From positions 1 through 18,740 of the forward strand of contig JADKGF010000047.1 of NCBI GenBank assembly GCA_016717105.1: DNA of 18,740 bases, written 5' to 3'. The notes beneath the pieces were generated by a model, which made no database searches, was not told the DNA's origin, and saw only the letters and a list, made by a program, of their open reading frames with translations. Shown here one piece after another: positions 1 through 8,416 of the stretch. Origin of the DNA: Saprospiraceae bacterium (GTDB lineage: Bacteria > Bacteroidota > Bacteroidia > Chitinophagales > Saprospiraceae). The position numbers and the translations under genes were made by a program. Position 1 is the first letter of the stretch. Each line of letters opens with the position of its first letter.

Positions 1-2779
1 ACCCATTCAAATCGACAGTAAGTGTATAAATAGTATTGTCACTTGGTGATACCGTAATTGTATTCGTATTTGCACCTGTGCTCCATGTTTTCGTGCCAAT
101 AGTTGGACTTGTTAACTCTAATTCACCATGTAAGCAAATTGTAGTATCACCTTCGATGACGGCTTGCGGATTTTCCTGTACATCTACTTGTACGACTGCA
201 GTACCTGAGCAGCCCGAAATATCACTCACCGTCAGCAGATATGCACCTTCATTTTGAAGTGTTGCATTTGGAATTATTGGGTTTTGTAATAAAGAAATGA
301 AGCCTGTTGGACCATTCCAGCGGAATGAGGCTCCATTTCCTGTAAATAGCTTTATAGTATCTCCTTCACAAACAGGTTGATTATAATTAGGGTTGATCGT
401 TAATTGACCTGAAATAATAACATCAGTAGTTACCGTAGTTGTACATCCATTCTGGCCTGTAACTATTGCCTGATAGACACCTGAATTCGCAGTTGTTGAG
501 CCTGAAATAATCGGATTTTGAGTTATAGAACTAAAATTTAATGGTCCACTCCAAAGATAAGAAATACCTCCTGATAATTGTAGACGCAAATCACTTCCAA
601 TACATACTGGACTGTTTGAAGATATAATTGCAAACGGTTTTGGCAATACACTTACAAGAATTGAAGCTGTATTAGTACAAGATTGCGCATCAGTCACTGT
701 CACTTGATACGTACCACTTGATGTAGTTTGTACATTTGTAATTACTGGATTTTGATCTGCACTCGTGTAACCATTTGGCCCTGACCATGCGTAAGAAATA
801 CCTCCGGATGCAGTTAATTCTATACTTGTGCCAACACAAACTGGACTATTGGATCCAGCTGAGGCTGTTGGTGGATTGTTGACTACCACATTGATACTCG
901 ACGATGAAGTGCAATTATTCGCATTCGTCACTGTCACTTGATATGTGCCGCCAGAAGTAGCCATACCGTTTGTAATTATTGGATTTTGATCTGTACTTGT
1001 GTAGCCATTTGGTCCTGACCATGTGTATGAATTACCACCAGAAGCGGTCAATGCTATACTTGTGCCAACACAAACTGGACTATTGGATGCAACTGTTGCC
1101 GTTGGTGGATTGTTGACTACCACATTGATACTCGACGATGAAGTGCAATTATTCGCATCCGTCACTGTCACTTGGTATGTGCCGCCAGAAGTAGCCATAC
1201 CGTTTGTAATTATTGGATTTTGATCTGTGCTGGTATAGCCATTTGGTCCTGACCATGTGTAAGAAATACCTCCAGAAGCGGTCAATTCTATACTTGTGCC
1301 AACACAAACTGGACTATTGGAGGAGATTGGGATACTGAAAGGTGAACAAGGGACAAATTTTGTGACAAAACCATCTGAAATTGCTGATAAAGCAGGTTGA
1401 TGAGCAGCTCCAAAACTGATGCCTGTATTGCTCGCCGCGGCACCAGAAATGAAGATTTGTGCATTTTGGAAAACAGAAATTCCATAACAAGATTCATCTG
1501 CATTCCCACCCAAATATGATGCCCAGATCCGTTGGCCTTGCGGTGAAAGTTGGGCAACAAATGCATCTTTATTGCCACCTAAAATCTCCTGATGTGCATT
1601 GGTCGTCGCAATATTGGATGCAGATGCAGTAGTACCTGTTATGAAAATGTCTCCATTGGTATTCACATCTATTCCGTAGATATCATCATTGCCATTGCCA
1701 CCATAATATGTGCCCCACAACCTTTGGCCATTGGCATCAAACTTTGTTAGGAAGCCGTCATAATTCCCACCATTAGTATTCTGCCATGTACCTGAAGTAG
1801 TTATACCAGAAATTGTATTGGTAGGTCCACCCAAATATATAAATCCATTATCATCAATATGGAGTGCATCACCATATTCATTTTCTTGACCACCGTAGTA
1901 TGAAGACCATAAGATGTTTCCATTTCTATCCAGTTTGGTAAGGAATGCATCTGTTGTATTATTAGCATTTACCTTCGTGTCTTGCCAAGTGCCAGGTGTA
2001 GCAATATTTATCGGAGAAGAAGTCCACCCTGATACAAAAATTTCATCATTTAGATTGACTTTGACTTGCAGACCTAGATCATCGTCTATGTCTCCGCGAT
2101 ATGTGGACCATAGGAGGCCACCATTCTGATTAAATTTGGCAATCACGATATCTCCGCCCCAAGTATTACCACCACTGTAAGTAAGATCTGGACCATTAAA
2201 AGCAACTTGTGCAGACGATGCACTCCAGCCTGTAATGATAATATTTCCTTGAGAATCTGTAATGACATCATTCGCACTTTCACCTTCAGGTCCACCTAAG
2301 TACGATGCCCACAATAATGTTCCGTTAGGATCAAATTTGGCTACAAACATATCTCTGTCTCCATGATGTACAGATTGGTGCACATTACTACCAAAAGCAA
2401 TATTGGCAGCTGAAGAAGTAGTACCTGTGATCACTACATTGCCATTAATATCGATGTCTATACCTTGACCATTATCCACACCTGCACCACCGAAATATGT
2501 GGACCAAATAAGCACACCTGCATTGTCAAATTTGGATAAAATCACATCGACTTGTCCATTATTTACAGTTTGGTGTGCATTGGTGACAGACATAATATCA
2601 GCACTTTCAGTACTTCCGATGGCATATACATTTCCCAAATCATCGGTTGTCAAATCTCTGAATCCGTCCAGCGCTGTGCCTCCATAATAGGTGGACCATT
2701 CAATATGCGGTATTTGTGCATATAGCTCACCTACATATCCAAAGAATAGAATGCCGCACATTTTCCAAAACATTTTCAT
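1..2779 (-). CDS. Secreted SBBP beta-propeller and Ig-like repeat protein (3' end outside window)
   Basis: The frame stays open from an ATG at 2779 to the left edge, about 926 codons, so the C-terminus is missing. Residues 1-22 form a signal peptide ending in LYAQ. Residues about 28-478 hold seven repeats with the SBBP signature (WSTYYGG, WSTYFGG, WASYLGG, WSTYRGD, WSSYYGG, WGTYYGG, WASYLGG), each followed by a D.NGN.(F/Y)I.G.T pattern, which fits a seven-bladed propeller. From about residue 480 come six Ig-like or PKD-like repeats of 78 residues, each opening with SNSPVC-like residues and containing YTWSGPNG or a variant. The protein should be exported and lie at the cell surface. A T9SS sorting domain would be expected in the missing end, but this is inference. 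The gene lies 81 bp downstream of the adhesin gene in the same direction and is probably co-transcribed. Its ligand is unknown. Confidence 0.85.
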   Translation of the reverse strand, partial: MKMFWKMCGILFFGYVGELYAQIPHIEWSTYYGGTALDGFRDLTTDDLGNVYAIGSTESADIMSVTNAHQTVNNGQVDVILSKFDNAGVLIWSTYFGGAGVDNGQGIDIDINGNVVITGTTSSAANIAFGSNVHQSVHHGDRDMFVAKFDPNGTLLWASYLGGPEGESANDVITDSQGNIIITGWSASSAQVAFNGPDLTYSGGNTWGGDIVIAKFNQNGGLLWSTYRGDIDDDLGLQVKVNLNDEIFVSGWTSSPINIATPGTWQDTKVNANNTTDAFLTKLDRNGNILWSSYYGGQENEYGDALHIDDNGFIYLGGPTNTISGITTSGTWQNTNGGNYDGFLTKFDANGQRLWGTYYGGNGNDDIYGIDVNTNGDIFITGTTASASNIATTNAHQEILGGNKDAFVAQLSPQGQRIWASYLGGNADESCYGISVFQNAQIFISGAAASNTGISFGAAHQPALSAISDGFVTKFVPCSPFSIPISSNSPVCVGTSIELTASGGISYTWSGPNGYTSTDQNPIITNGMATSGGTYQVTVTDANNCTSSSSINVVVNNPPTATVASNSPVCVGTSIALTASGGNSYTWSGPNGYTSTDQNPIITNGMATSGGTYQVTVTNANNCTSSSSINVVVNNPPTASAGSNSPVCVGTSIELTASGGISYAWSGPNGYTSADQNPVITNVQTTSSGTYQVTVTDAQSCTNTASILVSVLPKPFAIISSNSPVCIGSDLRLQLSGGISYLWSGPLNFSSITQNPIISGSTTANSGVYQAIVTGQNGCTTTVTTDVIISGQLTINPNYNQPVCEGDTIKLFTGNGASFRWNGPTGFISLLQNPIIPNATLQNEGAYLLTVSDISGCSGTAVVQVDVQENPQAVIEGDTTICLHGELELTSPTIGTKTWSTGANTNTITVSPSDNTIYTLTVDLNG
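126..1330 (-). repeat. Six tandem 234-bp (78-codon) Ig-like repeats inside the SBBP protein gene
   Basis: The marker aacacaaact or its variants recurs at 131, 365, 599, 833, 1067 and 1301, always exactly 234 bp apart. The copies between about 860 and 1320 are nearly identical at the DNA level, whereas the copies nearer the left edge have diverged to weak similarity. This suggests recent internal duplication on top of an older array. Each unit encodes one module with SGGTYQVTVTDA-like and ELTASGG-like strands. Confidence 0.85.
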
Positions 2780-2860
2780 CAACCAAAAATTATTTCAACC
2801 AAATATTATTTTAATGGTAAATCCTTTATTTTTCTTTTATCAATGGCATCATATTCAGTT

Positions 2861-5800
2861 TTATTGGGTTTTAATAACAAGAACAGAAAAATTCCAACCA
2901 GCAGGCATAGCAGTATTATCATCTATGGAAATTTTCCATTTGCCGGTTACGGCGTCAAACCAAGTATAGAAAGAGATATTTCTGCCTATGTATGGCAAAC
3001 CTCTGGTAATAATAAGAATATCTGAACTTTTTTGATTGGGGAAATCCAATGTGGTAGCATTACCACCAATATTAGCTGCTGTTGTAACATGTTTAAATGC
3101 AGTTTTTGAGCTTGATGTCTGATCTACCTTGATATAACCATTGGAAAGCTCCAAAGCATTGCCACCTGTAGCCGTAAAATTTTGGATCTTCACAGCTGGT
3201 GTAGTACTAGATGTTCCAATAAATTCATTCGTTGGAGCAATACTGTGAATGCCTATCGTCGAAGCTTCTACGTGAATGCCTTCAGATGCAATAAATTCTC
3301 CACCAATGCCTGTTGCACCATTGGCTGTACCTTTTACACCTACGCCTACAGAAGTTGCGGTAGCTTGAGCATGGCCCATGACGCCCACTCTGGTGCCTTC
3401 ACCTTCGCCCTCACCATAGACTCCAATAGTGGTAGTTGCTGACCCAGATGCATTACTTCTACCTACTACGCCAATGCCATAAGAATTGCCGCCTTCAACA
3501 AAATGAACATCATTACTAATAGCCATCAAACCGATACTAGAATGAGACTTAAATAGCCCAGCCATCGGTCTGTCTTCATGCGCATATATTTTGGGGTAAG
3601 TCCTTAAATCCAAAAGATATGTAGATGCAGGATTGGATTTTGATTCTGCTTGAATACCTTTATTTCCGCCTTCGAATACACCACCATACCCAAATCCTTT
3701 ATATTCTCTAATGGTAGCTCCCGAAGGCAACGCAGTACCTTTTACACCTATACCTTCAAAACTGCCGACACCATCGAACTGTCCTTTTACACCTATGGCA
3801 CCATTCGCTGCTAACGTGGAAGAACCTAAAACACCAGTATTTTTTCCTATGGCTACCACACCAGTACCTCCTGTAAAGTGACCTGCAGCACCTAAATCCA
3901 ACGATGTTGCTATTATACCAGTCAGGTCACCATTGACTTCAATACCTGTATTTCCAGCATCGATTTTGATACCTATTCCTGAATCAGTAAATGGTTTGTT
4001 GATTATATCTAAAGCAATAGGATCAGTAAAAGTAGTTGCAGTCCCTTGATTATGAATACGCACCATTTTACTTCCCGTCGTGGTATTAAGTGTTATAAAA
4101 TTAGCTACTCCATTTTCGTCTTGAGCCGCTACATTCAGCACGGTATTGTCCAAAACAGCAACACTACCAGGAAGCGGAGATATCAACACCTGCTTAATAC
4201 TAGGGTCATTGTGGCTTAAAGTAGAAGCCCAAATATTATTATTCCACAATGTCGAAGAAGTGCCTGATGTCGGCAACGTTACCGAGCCACCACCATTGGA
4301 TAATGACAGCGTATTTCCAGAAATAGAAAGTGCTTGAATTTCATTTGATGTAGAATTGTCATTATCACCGATATTGGAAATGGTTGTACCTGTAATATTG
4401 ATACCTGGTCCAGCAGTATATGTTATAGTACCTCCTGAAGAAGGCAAGGTGACCGAACCACCACCATTGGATAATGACAGTGTATTTCCTGAAATAGAAA
4501 GTGCTTGAATTTCGTTTGTTAATGAACTATCTCTATCATAAGTAAATGATTTCCAAATGCTTCCATTGTACCCTTCAAAATCATTGGTGGCACTATTATA
4601 TCGAATATGACCAGGTGCATTTGGCAGTCCATCATTTCCCACTTTTAATTTATTTTTGATATCAGCAGGCCCATCAATTTCAACACCACCTTTGGCTAAT
4701 AATTTTATTTTTTGATCAGATCCATCTGGTAATGTTCCACCACCGACAACATTTAGTACATGATCAGATCCACCTAATCCGCCATATTGAATTTTGCCTG
4801 AATCTTTATTTTTTGAAATATTATCATAACCCAAATTGATTCCAGAAAGATCACCAGTACCTTTTACTCCTAATCGATTTTTTACAACTACTTTGCCATT
4901 CAAGAGTAAACTATCGGCTACGAAATCACCATAAATAAGCGCATTTAGTGAATCATTTGGACTATTCTCAATATATAATTTGTTGGAAGAATTTGAATTT
5001 CTTCCTGCAAAAGTTCCAATAGCGACATTTCCTACACCATGCCTATTTCCCCATAAAGCATCATAGCCTATTGCCACATTGTTGTCACCACTATACTTAT
5101 TGAACATAGCACCATAGCCAATGGCTACATTATTGGCACCCATAGTATCATTGGTCATTGTGAAGGCACCTAAAGTAACATTTGAATGGTTGTTTTTATT
5201 AAATTCTAATGACTTAAAACCAATGGCTGTATTATTGGCGCCAATCAAATTATTTCGTAAAGCATTTGATCCAATTGCTATATTATTAATCCCATTATTT
5301 GCTCTTAATGCTTCAAATCCTACAGCAACATTATTAGCACCAGCTTCCTTACTATACATCGCACCAAATCCAACAGCCACATTATTAGTACCAGAAGTGT
5401 CATTGGTCAAACTATATGCACCTAGTGCAACATTGTTATGATTTCTATTTTTATTGAGCGCCAAATGTCCCACTGCTACATTATAAGATGTGGTGGTTGT
5501 TTTTTCTAATGCCCCATTTCCGATACCTATATTTCCAAGACTTAAATTGTTACTATTCTCCAAGGCTTTTGTTCCGAAGGCGATACCATTATTTTTAAGT
5601 GCGCCTATATTTTCATTATTTCGTTTCAATATAATATCCTGATTATCAGTTGTACCAATAAAGTTAACACTTGGATTTGTGCCACTATTGCCAGTCAATG
5701 ACCAGCCATTAGAACCAACAGATGAAGGTGTTTGCCAAGTGGCCAATCCTGATGCATCAGAAGTCAAAATTTTGCCAAGACCAGGAGAGCCACCTGTTAT

Positions 5801-6997
5801 TTTAACTTGGCCATTGACTTCTAGTTTTGCTGTGGGTGTAGCAGTTCCAATCCCAACATTGCCTTGATCTGTAATTAGTGCATTTCCGGCAGCTGATGTA
5901 AAATATCCAGCATCTCCAGTATTCGATCTGAAAAAACCAGCGAGTCCAGTACCTGTTGATTCAAAATATCCTGCTATAGAATTTGCATTACCTCTTCCTT
6001 CTATACCTTTTGCACCATTATAACCTACTCCTGTGACTCCTGCGTAACCAGATCCAGCAGATGATGAACCTAATACTCCTGTAGATATATTTGAAGATCC
6101 ACTTATGCCTACCCCAGAAGCTCCAGATCCATCAGCTTTATTACCATATATACCAGATATTGCTGCTCTGCCGTTGCCAGTTTGTGTGATTTGAAATACG
6201 AATTCTCCTCCAGATGTGTTCGCACTTCCAGTAGATGGCAATGTAAAACTACTACCAGTATCGCCTTTGTCACCTTTATCGCCCTTTGGCCCTATCGGAC
6301 CAGCGGGACCAATTGGACCTACATCGCCTGTATCTCCTTTGGCACCACTTGGACCAGTATCTCCAATATCACCTTTTGGGCCTTTGATTTGACCCACGTT
6401 AGTCCATGCAGCACCTGTCCATACATGTCCATTACCATCATTTTGCGTAATGTACATATCTCCAATTGATCCTGTGTATGGATTAGGTAAGGCTCCAGCA
6501 TCAGCTACTGATCCTATGATTTTCACACCAGTACCGGCATCACCTTTGTCACCCTTATCACCTTTTGGACCAGCTGGACCTATATCACCAATATCGCCTT
6601 TGTCACCTTTTGGGCCTTGGGCACCAGTATCGCCCTTCTGACTAGGATTTATTGGGCTTAAGCCAATTTCACTATATGATGTACCTGCATTATCACTACA
6701 TTCTACCAATAAATATCTCTTTACAGAAAAGTCAATATTTGCAAATACACCGCTCTGTGGTGTTCCCTCGCCTACAGTGACAGAGAGCCAACCATATTGA
6801 TCTGTTGTTGGGTTTTGTATTTCTCTATAAAGTACGCCGCCTGATTCGTTTTCGAGTATGGTAAACCGAAGATAAACAGGTGTATTGACTTGGACGGCAC
6901 CAGATGCGTTTCTTACTATAGTCTGATAATCAAATGATTGAGAAAACACACAAGTGCTGATAAAAAAACAAATAAGACCAATGATTAAGTTTTTCAT
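2861..6997 (-). CDS. Large secreted collagen-like, YadA-head-like adhesin (tail-fibre-like)
   Basis: The gene encodes 1378 residues. Residues 1-20 are a signal peptide ending in CVFSQ. Residues 22-115 form an N-terminal beta domain opening with FDYQTIVRNASG, a pattern common in Bacteroidota surface proteins. Collagen-like Gly-X-Y runs lie at 122-157 (12 triplets) and 206-247 (14 triplets), separated by a GDMYITQNDG/HVWTGAAW linker. A tail-fibre-like VGIGTATPTAKLEVNG motif sits at 381-396. Residues 471-666 hold YadA/Hia-head-like repeats such as NNVAVGFGAM. A 25-residue module starting NEIQALSISG occurs twice, at 828 and 885. The protein should be a long trimeric fibre, which is inference from collagen and head repeats. 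No S74 chaperone domain, beta-barrel anchor or T9SS sorting domain is visible at the C-terminus. Only 2 bp separate it from the T9SS-sorted gene upstream, so the two are almost certainly one transcript. Confidence 0.85.
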   Translation of the reverse strand: MKNLIIGLICFFISTCVFSQSFDYQTIVRNASGAVQVNTPVYLRFTILENESGGVLYREIQNPTTDQYGWLSVTVGEGTPQSGVFANIDFSVKRYLLVECSDNAGTSYSEIGLSPINPSQKGDTGAQGPKGDKGDIGDIGPAGPKGDKGDKGDAGTGVKIIGSVADAGALPNPYTGSIGDMYITQNDGNGHVWTGAAWTNVGQIKGPKGDIGDTGPSGAKGDTGDVGPIGPAGPIGPKGDKGDKGDTGSSFTLPSTGSANTSGGEFVFQITQTGNGRAAISGIYGNKADGSGASGVGISGSSNISTGVLGSSSAGSGYAGVTGVGYNGAKGIEGRGNANSIAGYFESTGTGLAGFFRSNTGDAGYFTSAAGNALITDQGNVGIGTATPTAKLEVNGQVKITGGSPGLGKILTSDASGLATWQTPSSVGSNGWSLTGNSGTNPSVNFIGTTDNQDIILKRNNENIGALKNNGIAFGTKALENSNNLSLGNIGIGNGALEKTTTTSYNVAVGHLALNKNRNHNNVALGAYSLTNDTSGTNNVAVGFGAMYSKEAGANNVAVGFEALRANNGINNIAIGSNALRNNLIGANNTAIGFKSLEFNKNNHSNVTLGAFTMTNDTMGANNVAIGYGAMFNKYSGDNNVAIGYDALWGNRHGVGNVAIGTFAGRNSNSSNKLYIENSPNDSLNALIYGDFVADSLLLNGKVVVKNRLGVKGTGDLSGINLGYDNISKNKDSGKIQYGGLGGSDHVLNVVGGGTLPDGSDQKIKLLAKGGVEIDGPADIKNKLKVGNDGLPNAPGHIRYNSATNDFEGYNGSIWKSFTYDRDSSLTNEIQALSISGNTLSLSNGGGSVTLPSSGGTITYTAGPGINITGTTISNIGDNDNSTSNEIQALSISGNTLSLSNGGGSVTLPTSGTSSTLWNNNIWASTLSHNDPSIKQVLISPLPGSVAVLDNTVLNVAAQDENGVANFITLNTTTGSKMVRIHNQGTATTFTDPIALDIINKPFTDSGIGIKIDAGNTGIEVNGDLTGIIATSLDLGAAGHFTGGTGVVAIGKNTGVLGSSTLAANGAIGVKGQFDGVGSFEGIGVKGTALPSGATIREYKGFGYGGVFEGGNKGIQAESKSNPASTYLLDLRTYPKIYAHEDRPMAGLFKSHSSIGLMAISNDVHFVEGGNSYGIGVVGRSNASGSATTTIGVYGEGEGEGTRVGVMGHAQATATSVGVGVKGTANGATGIGGEFIASEGIHVEASTIGIHSIAPTNEFIGTSSTTPAVKIQNFTATGGNALELSNGYIKVDQTSSSKTAFKHVTTAANIGGNATTLDFPNQKSSDILIITRGLPYIGRNISFYTWFDAVTGKWKISIDDNTAMPAGWNFSVLVIKTQ
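5000..5587 (-). repeat. YadA/Hia-head-like repeats in the adhesin gene
   Basis: Codons 471-666 encode about twelve short units of roughly 14-18 residues with the core NN(V/I)A(V/I)G.(G/D/N)AL. Such units build the left-handed beta-roll heads of trimeric autotransporter adhesins and also occur in tail fibres. Units near 521-545 and 605-630 (GA.(S/T).TNDT.G.NNVA(V/I)G) match each other better than their neighbours, which suggests duplication of a multi-unit block. Confidence 0.75.
6257..6382 (-). repeat. Collagen-like Gly-X-Y segment 2 of the adhesin gene
   Basis: Codons 206-247 give 14 uninterrupted Gly-X-Y triplets rich in GPK, GDK, GDT and GPI. Position Y is often lysine or threonine and position X often aspartate, as in bacterial collagen-like proteins stabilised by charge instead of hydroxyproline. 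Confidence 0.85.
6527..6634 (-). repeat. Collagen-like Gly-X-Y segment 1 of the adhesin gene
   Basis: Codons 122-157 give 12 uninterrupted Gly-X-Y triplets (GDT, GAQ, GPK, GDK, GDI and so on). The segment follows the N-terminal beta domain and precedes a non-collagenous linker of about 48 residues. Confidence 0.85.
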
Positions 6998-6999
6998 TA

Positions 7000-7476
7000 T
7001 TAATGTTTTATGAGTTTACTAAAATAAATTTTATTTGATGATGTGACAATTTTTATAATATAACTGCCTGGATTTAAAGCATGGATATCAACCACATTCA
7101 CCGCTTTGGCATTTAATTCCTGTTGGAATACGGCCTGTCCCACCACTGTGTATAGTTGCATTACGGCATCTTCAGGAAGCATCCAATCTATTTGCAATTC
7201 ATGGTAAGCAGGATTGGGATAGATACTTATCCATTTTGGTAATTCCTCTACAATATTTGTTCGAACCACATTATTTGTCAATGGAGATGTAAGTACTAAA
7301 TTGCCTACTTGCCCATAAGCTGGGTGACTTACACCTACCAAATGTTGCATGGAATATGCTCCGCAGCCTTCTTCCCAATACCCATTAGCCAATACCCGAC
7401 TATGGATGCATTGACCATAAAGTCCACATAGACTGACCAATGTGAAAATCATTACAATGAAAATTTTTGAATTCAT
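7000..7476 (-). CDS. Short secreted protein with type IX secretion (type A) sorting domain
   Basis: The gene encodes 158 residues. Residues 1-22 form a signal peptide ending in GLYGQ. Residues 23-80 are a small body with VLANGYWEEG and HLVGVSHPAYGQ, resembling the short N-terminal module often placed before T9SS tails in Bacteroidota. From residue 83 to the end is a type A C-terminal sorting domain: IYPNP at 85-89, a G.Y...I pattern near 137-142 and a lysine-rich end (FSKLIKH). Such tails send cargo through the outer membrane, where they are removed on attachment to the surface. Its TAA stop is 2 bp before the adhesin ATG, so it leads the presumed surface operon. The body is too small to suggest an enzyme; a partner or anchor for the adhesin is only a guess. 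Confidence 0.85.
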   Translation of the reverse strand: MNSKIFIVMIFTLVSLCGLYGQCIHSRVLANGYWEEGCGAYSMQHLVGVSHPAYGQVGNLVLTSPLTNNVVRTNIVEELPKWISIYPNPAYHELQIDWMLPEDAVMQLYTVVGQAVFQQELNAKAVNVVDIHALNPGSYIIKIVTSSNKIYFSKLIKH

Positions 7477-7565
7477 GTTTATTTTGATTTAAATAAGTTT
7501 ATAAAAAGGACTGCTTTCGCAGCATGAACTACTTTTCAAAAAATTTGATTAAATATTTTACCCTG

Positions 7566-7597
7566 CAAAGTTATGGTCATATTAAACAGCCTTAAAA
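7566..7597 (-). promoter_or_regulatory. Candidate Bacteroidota promoter for the surface-protein operon
   Basis: On the minus strand TAACTTTG (7573-7566) fits the -7 consensus TAnnTTTG exactly. TTTT at 7597-7594, 20 bp upstream, is a weak match to the -33 TTTG. Transcription would start near 7559 and leave a leader of roughly 80 nt before the ATG at 7476. The position is right, but half of the motif is poor. Confidence 0.4.
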
Positions 7598-7606
7598 TTT
7601 TGCATG

Positions 7607-7622
7607 TCACATGATGATGTGA
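7607..7622. promoter_or_regulatory. Perfect 6-bp palindrome upstream of the surface-operon promoter
   Basis: TCACAT-GATG-ATGTGA is a perfect inverted repeat centred about 55 bp before the predicted start of the minus-strand operon, a usual place for an activator site. The half-sites are in the opposite order from a CRP site (TGTGA-N6-TCACA), so CRP is not supported. No regulator is identified. Confidence 0.3.
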
Positions 7623-7818
7623 TATTTTCAGAGTTTTAATAAAAAATGGAGTGGGTAGTAATTAGGAAGTAGGTAAAATTTTCAGGAACTTATCATTTAT
7701 TTGTAGATAGTTAATCCCGAAATAAGCTCTGATGGCAGAGGTCTTTCAACTTTTGCCTATTTTACATACATATCTGGAAAAAAGTTTTAAAAAATCATAG
7801 CTTTTATTATTCTAGAAA

Positions 7819-7841
7819 GGCACAAGTTGCAAACTTGCGCC
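7819..7841. repeat. Hairpin in copy 1 of the 146-bp repeat
   Basis: GGCACAAGTT and AACTTGCGCC are separated by 3 bases and pair at 9 of 10 positions. The third arm CAACTTTTGCC (7747-7757) matches the same strand with one mismatch. Confidence 0.7.
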
Positions 7842-7964
7842 AACAAAGGTAGATAGTTAATCCCGAAATAAGCTCCGCTAGCAGAAGTCTTTCAACTTGT
7901 GCCTATTTTACATACATATCTGGAAAGGAGTCTAGAAAGATCATAGCTTTTACTATTTTTGAAA

Positions 7965-7987
7965 GGCACAAGTTGCAAACTTGCGCC
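7965..7987. repeat. Hairpin in copy 2 of the 146-bp repeat
   Basis: GGCACAAGTT (7965-7974) pairs with AACTTGCGCC (7978-7987) at 9 of 10 positions. In this copy the upstream arm CAACTTGTGCC (7893-7903) is a perfect 11-base complement of 7965-7975, so the middle arm can pair with either partner. Confidence 0.7.
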
Positions 7988-8109
7988 AACAAAAAGGAAG
8001 ATGTAGATTATAAATAGCTGATATTCACACCTTAAGTCCATTTGAAAAAAAATTGGAATGGGACACATATAAAAAATGTCTGGTAAATTTCGAATATTTC
8101 ATTCATATA

Positions 8110-8141
8110 TTTGGTGAATAAAATATATTATGATAGATTTG
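8110..8141 (+). promoter_or_regulatory. Near-consensus Bacteroidota promoter
   Basis: TTTG (8110-8113), a 20-bp spacer and TAGATTTG (8134-8141) match the -33 TTTG and -7 TAnnTTTG elements exactly. Transcription would start near 8148, giving a leader of about 38 nt before the small ORF at 8186. The same transcript would carry the thioredoxin gene at 8417. Confidence 0.7.
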
Positions 8142-8185
8142 TATTATTAGAAAACAACCAAAGCAATTATAATTAGAAATATGAA

Positions 8186-8356
8186 ATGAAATCAATATTT
8201 TTTATATTATTTTCCGCGCTAGCATTTTTTGTACATGCTCAAAATCCTTTAAGTATTACTAAAAATAAATTGCATTTATATACACGTGAAGAGAAGGATT
8301 ATTTTGACCATTGGCTCATTGATCTAAGGATACAGGAAAATTTAAAATTAATATGA
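8186..8356 (+). CDS. Small exported peptide, possibly frameshifted
   Basis: This 56-codon frame begins MKSIFFILFSALAFFVHAQ, a textbook Bacteroidota signal peptide ending at AQ, followed by 37 mostly polar residues (REEKDYFDHW near the middle). A near-consensus promoter lies about 40 bp upstream, which supports a real gene. The annotated stop is the TGA at 8354. One frame over, reading continues to a TAA at 8413-8415, one base before the ATG of the next gene, a spacing typical of an operon. A single-base indel in the AAAATTTAAAATTA stretch would therefore give a product of about 76 residues. Given the other homopolymer shifts nearby, this longer form is plausible but not proven. No family is recognised. 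Confidence 0.5.
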   Translation: MKSIFFILFSALAFFVHAQNPLSITKNKLHLYTREEKDYFDHWLIDLRIQENLKLI

Positions 8357-8416
8357 TTTATGCGTTTACTCTAAAAAGTGGTTTATTACTTCAACACCTA
8401 AAAAAACAATCCTAAA

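Larger units (their letters stand above)
7703..7994. repeat. Two tandem copies of a 146-bp intergenic repeat with hairpins
   Basis: Copy 1 (7703-7848) and copy 2 (7849-7994) start with the same 27 bases or so (gtagatagttaatcccg...) and match at about 90% of positions. Neither has a convincing reading frame. Each copy ends in a strong imperfect hairpin and has a third arm about 60 nt upstream that can pair with the same strand, so two exclusive folds are possible. The unit could be a REP/MITE-like element or a structured RNA. No transposase lies nearby. Confidence 0.8.

Noticed and set aside
126..1330. CRISPR array
   Set aside because: The regular 234-bp repeats are coding, in frame and adjacent without spacers.
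3182..6641. Several plus-strand frames opposite the adhesin gene
   Set aside because: They are antisense shadows of the repetitive glycine-rich gene and have no coding features of their own.
7607..7622. CRP-type binding site
   Set aside because: The half-sites are everted relative to TGTGA-N6-TCACA, so only an unnamed palindrome is reported.
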